DNA of 64,000 bases from Polycladidibacter hongkongensis (GTDB lineage: Bacteria; Pseudomonadota; Alphaproteobacteria; Rhizobiales; Stappiaceae): positions 276,159 through 340,158 of the forward strand of contig NZ_LLWC01000009.1 of assembly GCF_001561995.1 (NCBI RefSeq), written 5' to 3'. Below the pieces are notes generated by a model. It saw nothing but the letters and a program-made list of their open reading frames with translations, ran no database searches and was not told the origin of the DNA. The position numbers were made by a program, and so were the translations under genes. Positions within the stretch are counted from its first letter, which is position 1. The number at the start of each line of letters is the position of its first letter. This document shows positions 46,020 through 55,775 of this stretch, piece after piece.

Positions 46020-47297
46020 TTAAAGCTCTGATGCCATGATGACTTTGTTACGTCCCGAACGCTTTGCTTCGTAAAGACATGTATCTGCGGCGCGCAGCCC
46101 ATCGCGTAAAGTCGCCTCGGTACCATCAGAGACGCCGATGCTCACAGTTGGCCGCATGCTGTCATCATTTGCCCCGGGAATAGACAACGGCATTGACAAG
46201 CGCAAGCTTGATAATAACGCCTTACAAGCCTCGCGGTCTGTATCGGGAAGTGCGAGACAGAATTCATCGCCGCCCATGCGTATCGCAAGCGCCGTGTTGG
46301 GGAGCAACTCATCAATGCGTTCGGCGATTTCAAGGATGAGCCAGTCACCAACATCATGACCAAACTGATCGTTCACTCTTTTAAAGCGGTCAATATCAAC
46401 CATCGCGTAGCGTAGGGACTTGCCCTCATTACGTAAGCGCGCATGCAAGAGATCAACCTCGCTGTAGAGGTAACGTCGATTGTAAAACCGTGTCATTGGG
46501 TCTTGGTTTGCCAGTACTTTCAGCTCTTGAATCCGGTCGAGCTGGTTTAAGTTCTGCGATATTCTAAGGATGAGCTCCTCTGGGGAGCTGGCTTTTGCCA
46601 AAAAATCACTCGCGCCGCATTTCAAAAACTTTGCCGTGAGTTCAGGTGTTGGCGACGCGGATATGCCAAGAACCGCTAGGTCGCGTACCCCGCGCATCCG
46701 CCGCACTTGCGACAAAACATCAAAGCCACTCATGTCCGGAAGTCCATGGTCAAGCAGCATTAAGCGGATATCCGGTCGTTCCGTGAGGATTTGTAGAGCG
46801 TCTTGGCCAGTACTAGCCATGAGAACGTTGAGGCAATAGCGTTCTAGGCGTTGTCGCAGCACACTGAGATCGACAGGCGCATCATCAACAATCAGAACGT
46901 GCGTCGAGCGGTTTAGGTCAATACGGCGTACAAGATCACTTAAATAGTTCAGGCTTGAAGGGGTGTCCTTTAAAACATAATCAACAACGCCCTTACTTAA
47001 AATACTCCGGCGGATCGTCTCGTCAAATCGTCCGGAGAATACAACAGTGGGCAGCCCAGCCGCCACAGTAAGATCAACAATCTCGCCATTTCGCGCATCT
47101 GGCAGGGTTAAGTCGACAAGCGCCATAAAGGGTGCAAATGCACCTGAGGCCAGCAATTGCTTCGCTTCTTCAAAAGACCGCGCCGTGGCAACTTCATAGC
47201 GACCACACTTCTCAAGCTCATTGGAAATGACGCGGGTAAAGAAGTTTGCATCCTCTACCAGCAAAACCCGCTTTTTTGGGCGCACATGTGCGTCCAT
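46020..47297 (-). CDS. PleD-like diguanylate cyclase (REC-REC-GGDEF)
   Basis: A 425-residue protein. The first receiver-like domain (10-125) has ALVDLTLPDA; the second (about 130-250) has LMLLDHGLPDMSG. The GGDEF domain follows, with LANQDPMTRFYNRRYL and MGGDEFCLALP intact, so it should make c-di-GMP. No RxxD site can be seen five residues before GGDEF (LPNTALAIRMGGDEF), so product inhibition at that site is unlikely. An in-frame TTG at 47321 is an alternative start. It stands alone, without a nearby kinase. Confidence 0.85.
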   Translation of the reverse strand: MDAHVRPKKRVLLVEDANFFTRVISNELEKCGRYEVATARSFEEAKQLLASGAFAPFMALVDLTLPDARNGEIVDLTVAAGLPTVVFSGRFDETIRRSILSKGVVDYVLKDTPSSLNYLSDLVRRIDLNRSTHVLIVDDAPVDLSVLRQRLERYCLNVLMASTGQDALQILTERPDIRLMLLDHGLPDMSGFDVLSQVRRMRGVRDLAVLGISASPTPELTAKFLKCGASDFLAKASSPEELILRISQNLNQLDRIQELKVLANQDPMTRFYNRRYLYSEVDLLHARLRNEGKSLRYAMVDIDRFKRVNDQFGHDVGDWLILEIAERIDELLPNTALAIRMGGDEFCLALPDTDREACKALLSSLRLSMPLSIPGANDDSMRPTVSIGVSDGTEATLRDGLRAADTCLYEAKRSGRNKVIMASEL

Positions 47298-47603
47298 GCT
47301 TTTTTTTAGCGGCAAGTTCAATTCACTACCCGTTTATCTGCAATCATAAAAACCTAAGGCACATTTATTAGGGAAAAAAGACAGGAGAAAAAAGATAAAA
47401 TTTTAACTATTTTAGCACTGCAAGTATATCTTGCTTGAGTTTAATCTGTAATGATACCTTAGAATATTGTAATTTAGTGTGAATTTGAATATTTGTCCTA
47501 TTTTAAATAACCGTGGTAAAGCGTCTCAACCTTTAGTAGGTTGGCCAATAAAACTAAGGTACTTGGCAAATAATGTATACATAAAATGCTGAAGCATCTG
47601 ATT
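47298..47603. other. AT-rich intergenic region
   Basis: About 300 very AT-rich bases between the PleD-like gene and puuA. Likely promoter region of the former; no gene, hairpin or repeat that I can support. Confidence 0.35.
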
Positions 47604-48989
47604 TTACACGTTCATTAGCAAATATTCGCGCTCCCAAGCACTAATAACAGACATGAAGGTTTCGTACTCCTCGAGCTTAATCGCGCGATAAGTTGCTACG
47701 AACTGTTCCCCAAATAGCTCAATCAAGTCGAGGTTAGACTCAAACAGCTCAACTGCATGCAGCATCGTACGTGGTAATGCAGAAACCATCCCGCTGTAAT
47801 CTGTCTGCCGTGCTTCGTCGGGCTCAATATGGTTTTTCATTCCAAGGTAACCCGCGGCCAAGCTAGCTGCGATCACCAGATACGGGTTTGCATCAGAGCC
47901 GGGCACGCGATTTTCCAAGCGGCGTGCGGATGGATCGGAGGAGGGAATCCGGAAAGCCACTGTGCGATTGTCATCCCCCCAATAGAGATTGGTTGGCGCC
48001 GTAGAGTTTCTTGCAAAGCGGCGGTAGGAATTAACAAAAGGCGCCATAATAGGCGTTAGTGCGGGCATATAGGTTTGGTGCCCGCCAATGAAATAGCGAA
48101 ATAGCGGGCTTATACCACCATCGGCGTCGCAAAAAATATTTTGCCCCGACACAACATCTACAACGGACTGGTGAATATGCATGGCAGAGCCGGGCTGCAA
48201 CGTCATCGGCTTGGCCATAAACGTCGCGTACATATCATGCCGCAGCGCGGCCTCTCGGATCGTACGCTTGAACAAAAAAACCTGATCCGCCAGTTCAAGC
48301 GGATCCCCGTGGCGCAGGTTTATCTCCATCTGCGCAGCACCTTCCTCGTGGATCAAGGTATCAATCTCAAGCCCTTGTGCCTCGGAAAGGTCGTAAATGT
48401 CATCAATCAGCTCATCAAACTCGTTAAGGGCAGAAATGGAATAACTCTGCCGCCCCACCTCCGGCCTGCCAGAGCGGCCAACAGGAGGCTCCAGTGGGTA
48501 GTCAGGGTCGCTGTTCGGCTTCACCAGATAAAATTCTATCTCCGGTGCAATAACCGGTTTCCATCCCTCTTTTGCGTAAAGGACGAGAATTCGCCGTAAG
48601 ATGCTTCGCGGAGCCACTTCGCAGGCACTACCATCCTTATTAAAGGCATCATGAATAAGCTGTGCTGTGGGGTCGCTCTCCCAAGGCACAGCGGTTAGCG
48701 TGGCATAATCGGGTTTGAATATCAGGTCGCCATCGGTCGGGTTGTGCTGAAAACTCCGATTGTCCTCTGGGTAGTCCCCGGAAATCGTCTGGGCAAAAAT
48801 TGATGAGGGCATTGTCAGCGCGCTGGAGGAAAAAAACTTCTCCGTGGGCATCATCTTGCCCCGTGCTACTCCGGCCATATCCGGCACGATGCACTCGATA
48901 TCGGCGATGTTTCGATGCTTGAGCCACGTGCGAGCCGCGTCAATATCATCAACGCCGCGCACGGATTGTATTTGCTTATCAGACAACAT
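47604..48989 (-). CDS. puuA: Glutamine synthetase family protein, gamma-glutamylputrescine synthetase-like
   Basis: A 461-residue member of the GS superfamily. Metal- and substrate-site motifs visible: PEIEFYLV, EGAAQMEINL, SAMHIHQSV and the ATP/Arg-binding RIPSSDPSARRLENRVPGSD. The EEGAAQ and PGSDANPYLV variants fit PuuA-type enzymes that ligate glutamate to putrescine. The adjacent divergent potFGHI operon supports a polyamine role. Weak ribosome site. Other polyamine or amine substrates are possible. Confidence 0.82.
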   Translation of the reverse strand: MLSDKQIQSVRGVDDIDAARTWLKHRNIADIECIVPDMAGVARGKMMPTEKFFSSSALTMPSSIFAQTISGDYPEDNRSFQHNPTDGDLIFKPDYATLTAVPWESDPTAQLIHDAFNKDGSACEVAPRSILRRILVLYAKEGWKPVIAPEIEFYLVKPNSDPDYPLEPPVGRSGRPEVGRQSYSISALNEFDELIDDIYDLSEAQGLEIDTLIHEEGAAQMEINLRHGDPLELADQVFLFKRTIREAALRHDMYATFMAKPMTLQPGSAMHIHQSVVDVVSGQNIFCDADGGISPLFRYFIGGHQTYMPALTPIMAPFVNSYRRFARNSTAPTNLYWGDDNRTVAFRIPSSDPSARRLENRVPGSDANPYLVIAASLAAGYLGMKNHIEPDEARQTDYSGMVSALPRTMLHAVELFESNLDLIELFGEQFVATYRAIKLEEYETFMSVISAWEREYLLMNV

Positions 48990-49330
48990 TTTGAGCCAAT
49001 CTTTTGAATGTAAAAGGTGTACTCTTCTCCATGGCGCTTCTCAAGCGTTAGCGGCCAAGCAAATCTACACATACTTAAACATAGCACGGGGTTTCCTGTA
49101 TAAAACCACGCTACTCAGGGTAAAATACGCTAGATTTATTGGCCAAGTCTTTACAATGAAATGCGGCGGGGCTAGCAACCCAAAAGCTGAAATGCAGAGA
49201 GAAAATGTGACTGGAAGGTGCAGCGCTTCCAGATAGTTTCAACGTCACTTAGAGGATCGACTATGGTGACACCCACCGGATAACAGCCAATGATGCTGTA
49301 CGATCCGGCTTCCTCATGGAGAGTAAACCA
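48990..49330. other. Divergent intergenic region puuA / potF
   Basis: About 340 bases containing both promoters of the putrescine genes. I see no clear operator palindrome. The potF ribosome site GGAG lies near 49318. Confidence 0.35.
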
Positions 49331-50428
49331 ATGCAGAAAACCATTGTGGCCCGCGGGGCTGTCGCACTTTTGGCAGGGCTTCTTGCAAGCAGCGCAGGCG
49401 CGGCAGATAAACAGGTCAACGTCTACAACTGGTCCGATTATGTCGATACCGACGTTTTGAAGCAGTTTGAGGAAGAAACGGGCATCACTGTTAATTACGA
49501 CGTGTTCGATTCCAATGAAGTACTGGAAACCAAACTCCTGACCGGCAACACCGGCTATGATGTCGTCGCTCCCAGCGCCACGTTCTTGGCGCGCCAAATT
49601 CAGGCCGGCGTTTTCCAAAAGCTCGACAAAGACAAGCTGCCTAATCTGGAGCATATGCGCAAGGACATCGAAGCCCGCACACAGGTTTATGATCCGCAAA
49701 ACAGCTACTCGATCAACTATATGTGGGGCACCTCCGGCCTTGGCGTAAACGAGGAAAAAGTAAAGGCCCTGTTGCCAGATGCGCCGCTCGATAGCTGGAA
49801 ACTGCTGTTTGATACTGAGGTGCTCAAGAAAATTTCTGGCTGCGGTGTCTATGTGCTTGATGAGCCGGACGAGATGTTCCCCGCCGCGCTGCACTATCTT
49901 GGCTTGGAGCCAGATTCAAATTCCAAAGGCGATATCAAGAAAGCCACTGAATTGCTGGAAAGCATCCGCCCTTATGTGCGCAAGTTTCACAATTCGGAAT
50001 ACGTAAATGCGTTGGCAAACGGCGACATCTGTCTCGCTTATGGCTGGTCCGGGGACATCTTGCAGGCAAGTGACCGCGCCGCAGAGGCCGATAACGGCGT
50101 GGAGGTGAGTTACGTTTTGCCGATTGAGGGCGCGCAAATGTGGTTCGACCAGTTTGCAATTCCTGCCGATGCGAAAAACGTTGAGGCTGCACACGCATTC
50201 TTGAATTTTATTATGCAGCCTGAGATTGCGGCAAAGCTGACCGATTATGTCTGGTATGCAAACGGGAACGCCGACGCGACCCCGCTGGTTGACAAGGAAA
50301 TTACCTCAGACGCTTCGATCTATCCCACCGAAGAGGTCATGCAGCGTTTGTATACCATCACCGCGAAACCCCTGAAAACTCAGCGTGTGATGAACCGTGC
50401 TTGGACAACAGTGAAAACTGGTCAATAA
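49331..50428 (+). CDS. potF: Putrescine ABC transporter, periplasmic binding protein
   Basis: A 365-residue secreted protein. Signal peptide MQKTIVARGAVALLAGLLAS followed by SAGAA cleavage. The mature region VNVYNWSDYVDTDVLKQFEEETG is the PotD/PotF start. Polyamine-contact motifs MWGTSGLGVNEE, AYGWSGDILQ and MWFDQFAIP are visible. First gene of potFGHI, divergent from the puuA-like gene. Confidence 0.92.
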   Translation: MQKTIVARGAVALLAGLLASSAGAADKQVNVYNWSDYVDTDVLKQFEEETGITVNYDVFDSNEVLETKLLTGNTGYDVVAPSATFLARQIQAGVFQKLDKDKLPNLEHMRKDIEARTQVYDPQNSYSINYMWGTSGLGVNEEKVKALLPDAPLDSWKLLFDTEVLKKISGCGVYVLDEPDEMFPAALHYLGLEPDSNSKGDIKKATELLESIRPYVRKFHNSEYVNALANGDICLAYGWSGDILQASDRAAEADNGVEVSYVLPIEGAQMWFDQFAIPADAKNVEAAHAFLNFIMQPEIAAKLTDYVWYANGNADATPLVDKEITSDASIYPTEEVMQRLYTITAKPLKTQRVMNRAWTTVKTGQ

Positions 50429-50524
50429 TCGGGACACTTATTGCAAAGAAGATAGGGCAGTTTGCTAGCATTCTGCCCTTATTTTCCAACAAAACGCTTT
50501 CGCCTGCGATCCTGGGAGATGGGA

Positions 50525-51676
50525 ATGGCAAAAAAACCGTTGGGTCCCGTACGCCGTACGTTCTCGCCGTGGGAAGAACCGTCCAACCAGCCTTTCATCG
50601 AGTTCCAAAGTGTCACCAAAACATTCGGCGACCATATTGCAGTCGATAATCTCTCCCTAAAAATCTACAAGCGTGAGTTTCACGCGCTGCTTGGTGGTTC
50701 AGGCTGTGGTAAAACCACCATGATGCGCATGTTGGCCGGTTTCGAACAGCCAACAAGTGGTTGTATCCTGCTCGAAGGCGAGGATATTACCCGCGTTCCG
50801 CCTCATAAGCGGCCAGTCAACATGATGTTCCAGTCATACGCCCTGTTTCCGCACATGAGCGTATGGGACAATATCGCGTTTGGCTTGAAGCAAGAGGCCT
50901 TTTCTAAACGGGAAATAAGCGCCCGCGTTGCCGAAATGCTGCGCCTTGTGAAACTGGAGCCGTTTGCCCGCCGCAAACCCCATCAGCTTTCCGGGGGACA
51001 GCGACAGCGTGTTGCGCTAGCGCGCTCTCTGGCCAAACGCCCCAAAGTGTTGCTGCTTGACGAACCACTGGCAGCGCTTGACAAGAAGCTGCGCGAGGAA
51101 ACGCAGATAGAGCTCATGAATCTGCAAGAAGAGCTGCGCATGACCTTCCTAATCGTCACGCACGATCAGGAAGAGGCGATGAACCTCGCGGACCGCATTT
51201 CTGTCATGGACGCAGGCCACATTCTGCAAGTTGCCACACCGGGGGAAATCTACGAGCAGCCCAGTTCCCGCTATGTTGCCGACTTTATTGGCGATATCAA
51301 TTTCTTTGAATGCACAGTCAAAGGCATGAATGCGTCAGTTGCCACGCTCGACAGTGCAGAGCTTGGCACAACCCTACAGGTCGAGGTTGGAGAGAAGCCG
51401 CAATTAGGGTCATCAGTCACCTTGGCTGTACGGCCAGAAAAACTTCGGATCTCCTTTGAAAAACCAGAGGGCGAGAACCAGAACATCCTGCAAGGGGAAG
51501 TTTGGGACATCGCTTATATGGGCGATGTGTCTATCTATCATATAAAGGTCTCGCAGGATCATACCATCCGCACAATCGTCACGAACACCACCCGGCTCGT
51601 TGAGCGCCCGATCACTTGGGAAGATAAAGTGTGGCTCGCGTTTGATTATGATGCCGGTGTGCTGTTAACAGCCTGA
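50525..51676 (+). CDS. potG: Putrescine ABC transporter, ATPase
   Basis: A 383-residue ABC ATPase with Walker A GGSGCGKTTMMRM, signature [16 protein letters not shown], Walker B VLLLDEPLAALD and a C-terminal TOBE domain (about 285-383). The N-terminal extension of about 25 residues (PVRRTFSPWEEP) is PotG-like. The start at 50525 is chosen because GGAG is 6-7 bases upstream. Confidence 0.92.
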   Translation: MAKKPLGPVRRTFSPWEEPSNQPFIEFQSVTKTFGDHIAVDNLSLKIYKREFHALLGGSGCGKTTMMRMLAGFEQPTSGCILLEGEDITRVPPHKRPVNMMFQSYALFPHMSVWDNIAFGLKQEAFSKREISARVAEMLRLVKLEPFARRKPHQLSGGQRQRVALARSLAKRPKVLLLDEPLAALDKKLREETQIELMNLQEELRMTFLIVTHDQEEAMNLADRISVMDAGHILQVATPGEIYEQPSSRYVADFIGDINFFECTVKGMNASVATLDSAELGTTLQVEVGEKPQLGSSVTLAVRPEKLRISFEKPEGENQNILQGEVWDIAYMGDVSIYHIKVSQDHTIRTIVTNTTRLVERPITWEDKVWLAFDYDAGVLLTA

Positions 51677-51689
51677 GTGAGAGGGGACT

Positions 51690-52658
51690 ATGCAAGCATT
51701 GCCAGAAAACGAGCCCGCCTCACCTCAATTAGAGGCAGAACAGCATGTTGCTACAACATCGCATAGCCGCTGGCGCTGGTTGGTAATCGCAGTTCCCTTC
51801 CTTTGGTTGCTGGTGTTTTTCCTTGCTCCGTTTCTAATGGTTTTTAAAATCTCGCTGTCCGGGCAAGTGCTTGCAATTCCCCCCTACGCACCGCAATGGG
51901 ATTGGGCAACGGGTTTGCAAGGCTTGCAAGCGTTTTGGCAGGAGCTATCCCTCGACAACTACATCTGGCTGAGTGAAGACGAGCTCTATTGGAAAGCCTA
52001 TCTCTCCAGTATCAGGATCGCTGGAATGGCTACCCTGCTTTGTTTGCTTATCGGTTTCCCAATGGCCTATGCCATGGCCCGCGCGCCCAAGCGCATGCAG
52101 CCCTTGCTTGTGATGCTGGTGATCCTCCCGTTTTGGACCAGCTTTCTCATTCGCGTTTACGCTTGGATAGGAATACTGAAAACGGAAGGGCTGCTGAATC
52201 AGTTTCTTTTGGGCCTCGGGGTGATTAATGAACCACTTGTGATCCTTAATACCAACATCGCTGTCTATATTGGCATTGTTTATTCTTACCTGCCTTTTAT
52301 GGTTTTGCCGCTCTATGCAACGCTGGAGAAACTCGATACCAGCTTGTTGGAAGCTGCTCAGGATTTGGGGTGCCCGCCGCTGAAAACGTTTTGGACGATT
52401 ACCCTTCCTCTTGCCAAACCCGGCATACTGGCAGGTTGCTTCTTGGTGTTGATCCCGGCCGTTGGCGAGTTTGTAATACCGGACATCCTTGGGGGCTCCG
52501 AAACCCTCATGATTGGTAAAACCTTGTGGGTCGAATTCTTCTCCAACCGTGACTGGCCGCTGGCATCCGCTGTTGCCATTGTTTTGCTGGCTATACTCAT
52601 AATGCCCATCATGCTGTTCCAGCGACAACAACAAAAAAGCGCGGAGGTTGGCCTATGA
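51690..52658 (+). CDS. potH: Putrescine ABC transporter permease PotH
   Basis: A 322-residue permease with six membrane segments and an EAA loop LLEAAQDLGCPPLKTFWTITLP. Long N-terminal cytoplasmic tail. Ends in an ATGA overlap with potI. Confidence 0.92.
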   Translation: MQALPENEPASPQLEAEQHVATTSHSRWRWLVIAVPFLWLLVFFLAPFLMVFKISLSGQVLAIPPYAPQWDWATGLQGLQAFWQELSLDNYIWLSEDELYWKAYLSSIRIAGMATLLCLLIGFPMAYAMARAPKRMQPLLVMLVILPFWTSFLIRVYAWIGILKTEGLLNQFLLGLGVINEPLVILNTNIAVYIGIVYSYLPFMVLPLYATLEKLDTSLLEAAQDLGCPPLKTFWTITLPLAKPGILAGCFLVLIPAVGEFVIPDILGGSETLMIGKTLWVEFFSNRDWPLASAVAIVLLAILIMPIMLFQRQQQKSAEVGL

Positions 52659-53455
52659 CCCAACGCTCCAGCTGGTTTAACATAACTTCACTCGGTCTTG
52701 GTTTTGCCTTTTTGTATTTGCCGATCCTGATCTTGGTGATCTACTCGTTCAATGCTTCAAAATTGGTGACTGTGTGGGGCGGTTTTTCCACCAAGTGGTA
52801 TGCGGAGCTTTGGCAAAACCAGCAGTTGCTGGATGCCGCTTGGGTCACATTCCGCATTGCATTGGTATCCGCTTCTCTGGCTGCCGTGCTTGGAACTGTT
52901 GCCGCATTGGTACTGGCGCGTTTTGGGCGTTTTACCGGCCGGACATTGTTTTCAGGGATGATTTACGCACCTCTTGTCATGCCTGAGGTAATTCTTGGTT
53001 TATCCCTATTGCTATTGTTTGTTGCTGTTGGACAAGAACGTGGTTTTTGGACAATCGCCATCGCCCACACGTCTTTTTCCATGTGTTATGTCGCCGTGGT
53101 GGTGCAGGCTCGTCTGGCAGGATCCGACCGCTCGCTGGAAGAGGCGGCGCAAGATTTGGGCTGCCCGCCCTTTAAGACCTTCTTTGTCATCACTCTTCCG
53201 CAAATTCTGCCCGGAATTCTAGCGGGTTGGATGCTCGCTTTCACTTTGTCCTTGGATGATTTGGTGATCGCCAGCTTCACCACCGGGCCCGGTGCAACCA
53301 CCTTGCCAATGAAAATTTATTCGCAAGTGCGGCTGGGCGTCACCCCGCAAATCAACGCAATATCGACCATTCTCATCGGCTTGGTAACTCTTGGTGTCAT
53401 CATTGCCTCCCTGCTCGCCAAACGCCAACGCCTCGCGCAGACGAAAAGGGGCTAG
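52655..53455 (+). CDS. potI: Putrescine ABC transporter permease PotI
   Basis: A 266-residue permease with six segments. Motifs: FLYLPILILVIYSFNASKLV near the start and the EAA loop LEEAAQDLGCPPFKTFFVITLP. Partner of PotH. Last gene of the operon, followed by a terminator. Confidence 0.92.
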   Translation: MTQRSSWFNITSLGLGFAFLYLPILILVIYSFNASKLVTVWGGFSTKWYAELWQNQQLLDAAWVTFRIALVSASLAAVLGTVAALVLARFGRFTGRTLFSGMIYAPLVMPEVILGLSLLLLFVAVGQERGFWTIAIAHTSFSMCYVAVVVQARLAGSDRSLEEAAQDLGCPPFKTFFVITLPQILPGILAGWMLAFTLSLDDLVIASFTTGPGATTLPMKIYSQVRLGVTPQINAISTILIGLVTLGVIIASLLAKRQRLAQTKRG

Positions 53456-53461
53456 GCAAGC

Positions 53462-53493
53462 GGACGGGCGTCTTGGTCAGACGCCCGGCTTTT
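53462..53493 (+). terminator. Terminator of the pot operon
   Basis: Stem CGGGCGTCT / AGACGCCCG (53465-53487) with a five-base loop and GCTTTT tail, ten bases after the potI stop. The rest of the 53494-53715 gap includes an inverted repeat GGTGTTTCCC / GGGAACACC (53634-53660), probably in the scoA leader. Confidence 0.85.
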
Positions 53494-53715
53494 CGCATGG
53501 GGCAGAGCGCCAATGCGCGCATTATCTGCATGCTGCGTAGTACCCCTTAGAATTTGCAGGCATTGCGGGGAAAGTCCGCTTGGCCCCGCGGCAATTCACC
53601 GCTATCAAGATACGTGAACAAGACTGCCGCAGCGGTGTTTCCCGGGAGTGTGGGAACACCCGGCGGTTTAAGGGCGAGGGGGGAAACCCGGCCCATCTTG
53701 GCTTGGGAGACAGTG

Positions 53716-54411
53716 ATGAACAAAATATACGAAAGTGCTACTGCGGCCTTGGAGGGACTAACCTTCGATGGCATGACTGTGATGGCAGGTGGCTTTGGCC
53801 TCTGTGGTATTCCTGAAAATCTGATTGTGGCGCTGCGTGACAGCGGTGCAAAAGGCATCACCGCCATATCAAATAATGCCGGTGTGGACGATTTTGGCCT
53901 AGGCCTGCTGCTGCAAACGCGGCAGATCAAGAAGATGGTTTCCTCTTATGTGGGCGAGAACGCCACCTTCGAAAAGCAGTATCTGGACGGCGATCTTGAG
54001 CTGGAGTTTAACCCGCAAGGCACTTTGGCTGAGCGCATCCGCGCTGGCGGTGCTGGCATTCCCGGCTTCTATACCAAAACAGGTGTGGGCACGTTGATTG
54101 CCGAGGGCAAAGAGCACAAAGAATTCAGCGGTGAAACCTATATCATGGAAACGGGGCTGACAGCAGATGTCTCGTTGGTGAAAGCATGGAAAGCCGATAA
54201 GGAAGGCAATCTTGTTTTCCGTAAAACGGCACGTAACTTTAACCCGATGATGGCGACGGCTGGCAAAACCACTGTTGTGGAAGTTGAAGAGATTGTCGAA
54301 ATCGGCGCCTTGGATCCGGACCACATTCACACACCAGGTATTTTTGTCGATCGCATCGTCAAAGGCACATTTGAAAAGCGCATCGAACAGCGCACCATTC
54401 GCACCGCTTAA
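53716..54411 (+). CDS. scoA: 3-oxoacid CoA-transferase, subunit A
   Basis: A 231-residue alpha subunit of the SCOT/AtoD type. [17 protein letters not shown] contains the CoA-binding Gly-rich loop; [30 protein letters not shown] is the subunit A signature. The start at 53716 has GGGAGACAG upstream; the longer frame to 53554 is not coding-like. Transfers CoA between succinyl-CoA and an acetoacetate-type acid, in ketone body or PHB use. Fifteen bases before scoB. Confidence 0.92.
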   Translation: MNKIYESATAALEGLTFDGMTVMAGGFGLCGIPENLIVALRDSGAKGITAISNNAGVDDFGLGLLLQTRQIKKMVSSYVGENATFEKQYLDGDLELEFNPQGTLAERIRAGGAGIPGFYTKTGVGTLIAEGKEHKEFSGETYIMETGLTADVSLVKAWKADKEGNLVFRKTARNFNPMMATAGKTTVVEVEEIVEIGALDPDHIHTPGIFVDRIVKGTFEKRIEQRTIRTA

Positions 54412-54426
54412 GGGAGGGCACTGCAT

Positions 54427-55062
54427 ATGGCTTGGACACGCGACCAAATGGCTGCCCGCGCAGCACGCGAATTGCAAGATGGGTTTTACGTTAACCTTGG
54501 CATTGGCATTCCAACACTGGTTGCCAACTATATTCCCGAGGGAATGGACGTTGCCCTGCAATCGGAAAACGGCATGCTCGGTATGGGCCCGTTTCCAACG
54601 GAAGACGAAGTGGATGCGGATCTCATCAACGCTGGCAAACAGACAATCACAGAGCTGCCACGCACCAGCTACTTCTCTTCAGCCGATAGTTTTGCGATGA
54701 TCCGCGGTGGTCATATCGATTTGTCGATTTTGGGGGCCATGGAAGTATCGGAAAACGGGGATCTGGCTAACTGGATGATACCGGGCAAGATGGTAAAGGG
54801 CATGGGCGGCGCCATGGATCTGGTGGCTGGCGTTAAACGCGTTGTGGTACTGATGGACCACACCAACAAACGCGGCGACAAAAAGCTACTGAAGGCCTGC
54901 GCTCTACCGCTAACCGGTGTGAAGTGCGTTGACCGGATCATTACCAATCTCGGCGTGTTTGATGTTGTCGAGGGTGGATTAAAACCGGTAGAGCTTGCAG
55001 ACGGCGTAAGCATGGACGATGTGCGTAACAACACCGAAGCCACGCTGGTTGACGCTGAATAG
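54427..55062 (+). CDS. scoB: 3-oxoacid CoA-transferase, subunit B
   Basis: A 211-residue beta subunit. [19 protein letters not shown] and the catalytic Glu in [14 protein letters not shown] are present, as is [23 protein letters not shown]. Forms a heterotetramer with ScoA. Confidence 0.92.
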   Translation: MAWTRDQMAARAARELQDGFYVNLGIGIPTLVANYIPEGMDVALQSENGMLGMGPFPTEDEVDADLINAGKQTITELPRTSYFSSADSFAMIRGGHIDLSILGAMEVSENGDLANWMIPGKMVKGMGGAMDLVAGVKRVVVLMDHTNKRGDKKLLKACALPLTGVKCVDRIITNLGVFDVVEGGLKPVELADGVSMDDVRNNTEATLVDAE

Positions 55063-55088
55063 CAGCGCCTCTAGCATGATGTGAAGCG

Positions 55089-55118
55089 GCGGCGGCCTCA
55101 GGGCCGCCACTTTTTTAT
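55089..55118 (+). terminator. Terminator of scoAB
   Basis: Stem GGCGGCC / GGCCGCC (55091-55108) with TCAG loop and a T6 tail, 28 bases after the scoB stop. Confidence 0.9.
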
Positions 55119-55136
55119 CTGGAATTGGAATGTAAA

Positions 55137-55775
55137 ATGCTGCCCTTAGAGACTTTGAGTGCCTTTTTCGCTGTTGCCGTTGTCCTAGCCCTTGCGCCGG
55201 GGCCAGACAATATCTTCGTATTGACCCAGTCAGCGACATCTGGTTGGCGTGCGGGCTTACTCGTTACGCTTGGTCTGAGCACTGGCATCATTTTTCACAG
55301 TGCCGCTGTTGCACTTGGGGTCTCAGCAATCTTTAAAAGCTCGGAGCTGGCGTTTTCCCTCGTAAAATATGTAGGTGCAGCCTATTTGCTTTATCTTGCT
55401 CTTGGCGCCTTTCGGGCCAAACCAATGCAGCTGGATGCCGAAGGCAGTAAGGCGCAAAGCGTGGCAGTAAACGCTCGCGCACTCTACCTGCGTGGCGTTA
55501 TTATGAACATTACAAATCCCAAGGTGGCGATTTTCTTTTTGTCCCTACTTCCGCAATTCGTATCGCCTGAACACGGGGCGCTACTTCCGCAGTTTCTACA
55601 ACTGGGCGCCTGCTTCATGCTGGTAACGCTACTCGTATTTGGAGGCATCGCCTTGGCTGCTGGCCATGTTGGCCAACGGCTTTTTGCTTCCCAAACCGCG
55701 CAAAACGTGATGAACAAAGTCACATCTCTGGTATTTGTTGGTTTGGCGCTCAAGCTCGCCACAGCAACCCGCTAG
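55137..55775 (+). CDS. LysE/RhtB-family amino acid exporter
   Basis: A 212-residue exporter with six membrane segments. The signature ALAPGPDNIFVLTQSATSGW (residues 18-37) is diagnostic, followed by LGLSTGIIFHS. The ATG at 55137 is preferred to an upstream TTG (55125). Substrate may be homoserine, threonine or lysine; not determined. Its end overlaps the convergent fbpB by four bases. Confidence 0.85.
   Translation: MLPLETLSAFFAVAVVLALAPGPDNIFVLTQSATSGWRAGLLVTLGLSTGIIFHSAAVALGVSAIFKSSELAFSLVKYVGAAYLLYLALGAFRAKPMQLDAEGSKAQSVAVNARALYLRGVIMNITNPKVAIFFLSLLPQFVSPEHGALLPQFLQLGACFMLVTLLVFGGIALAAGHVGQRLFASQTAQNVMNKVTSLVFVGLALKLATATR

Noticed and set aside
53554..53715. N-terminal extension of scoA
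   Set aside because: The in-frame sequence is not coding-like and contains an inverted repeat; the ATG at 53716 has a ribosome site and the family N-terminus.
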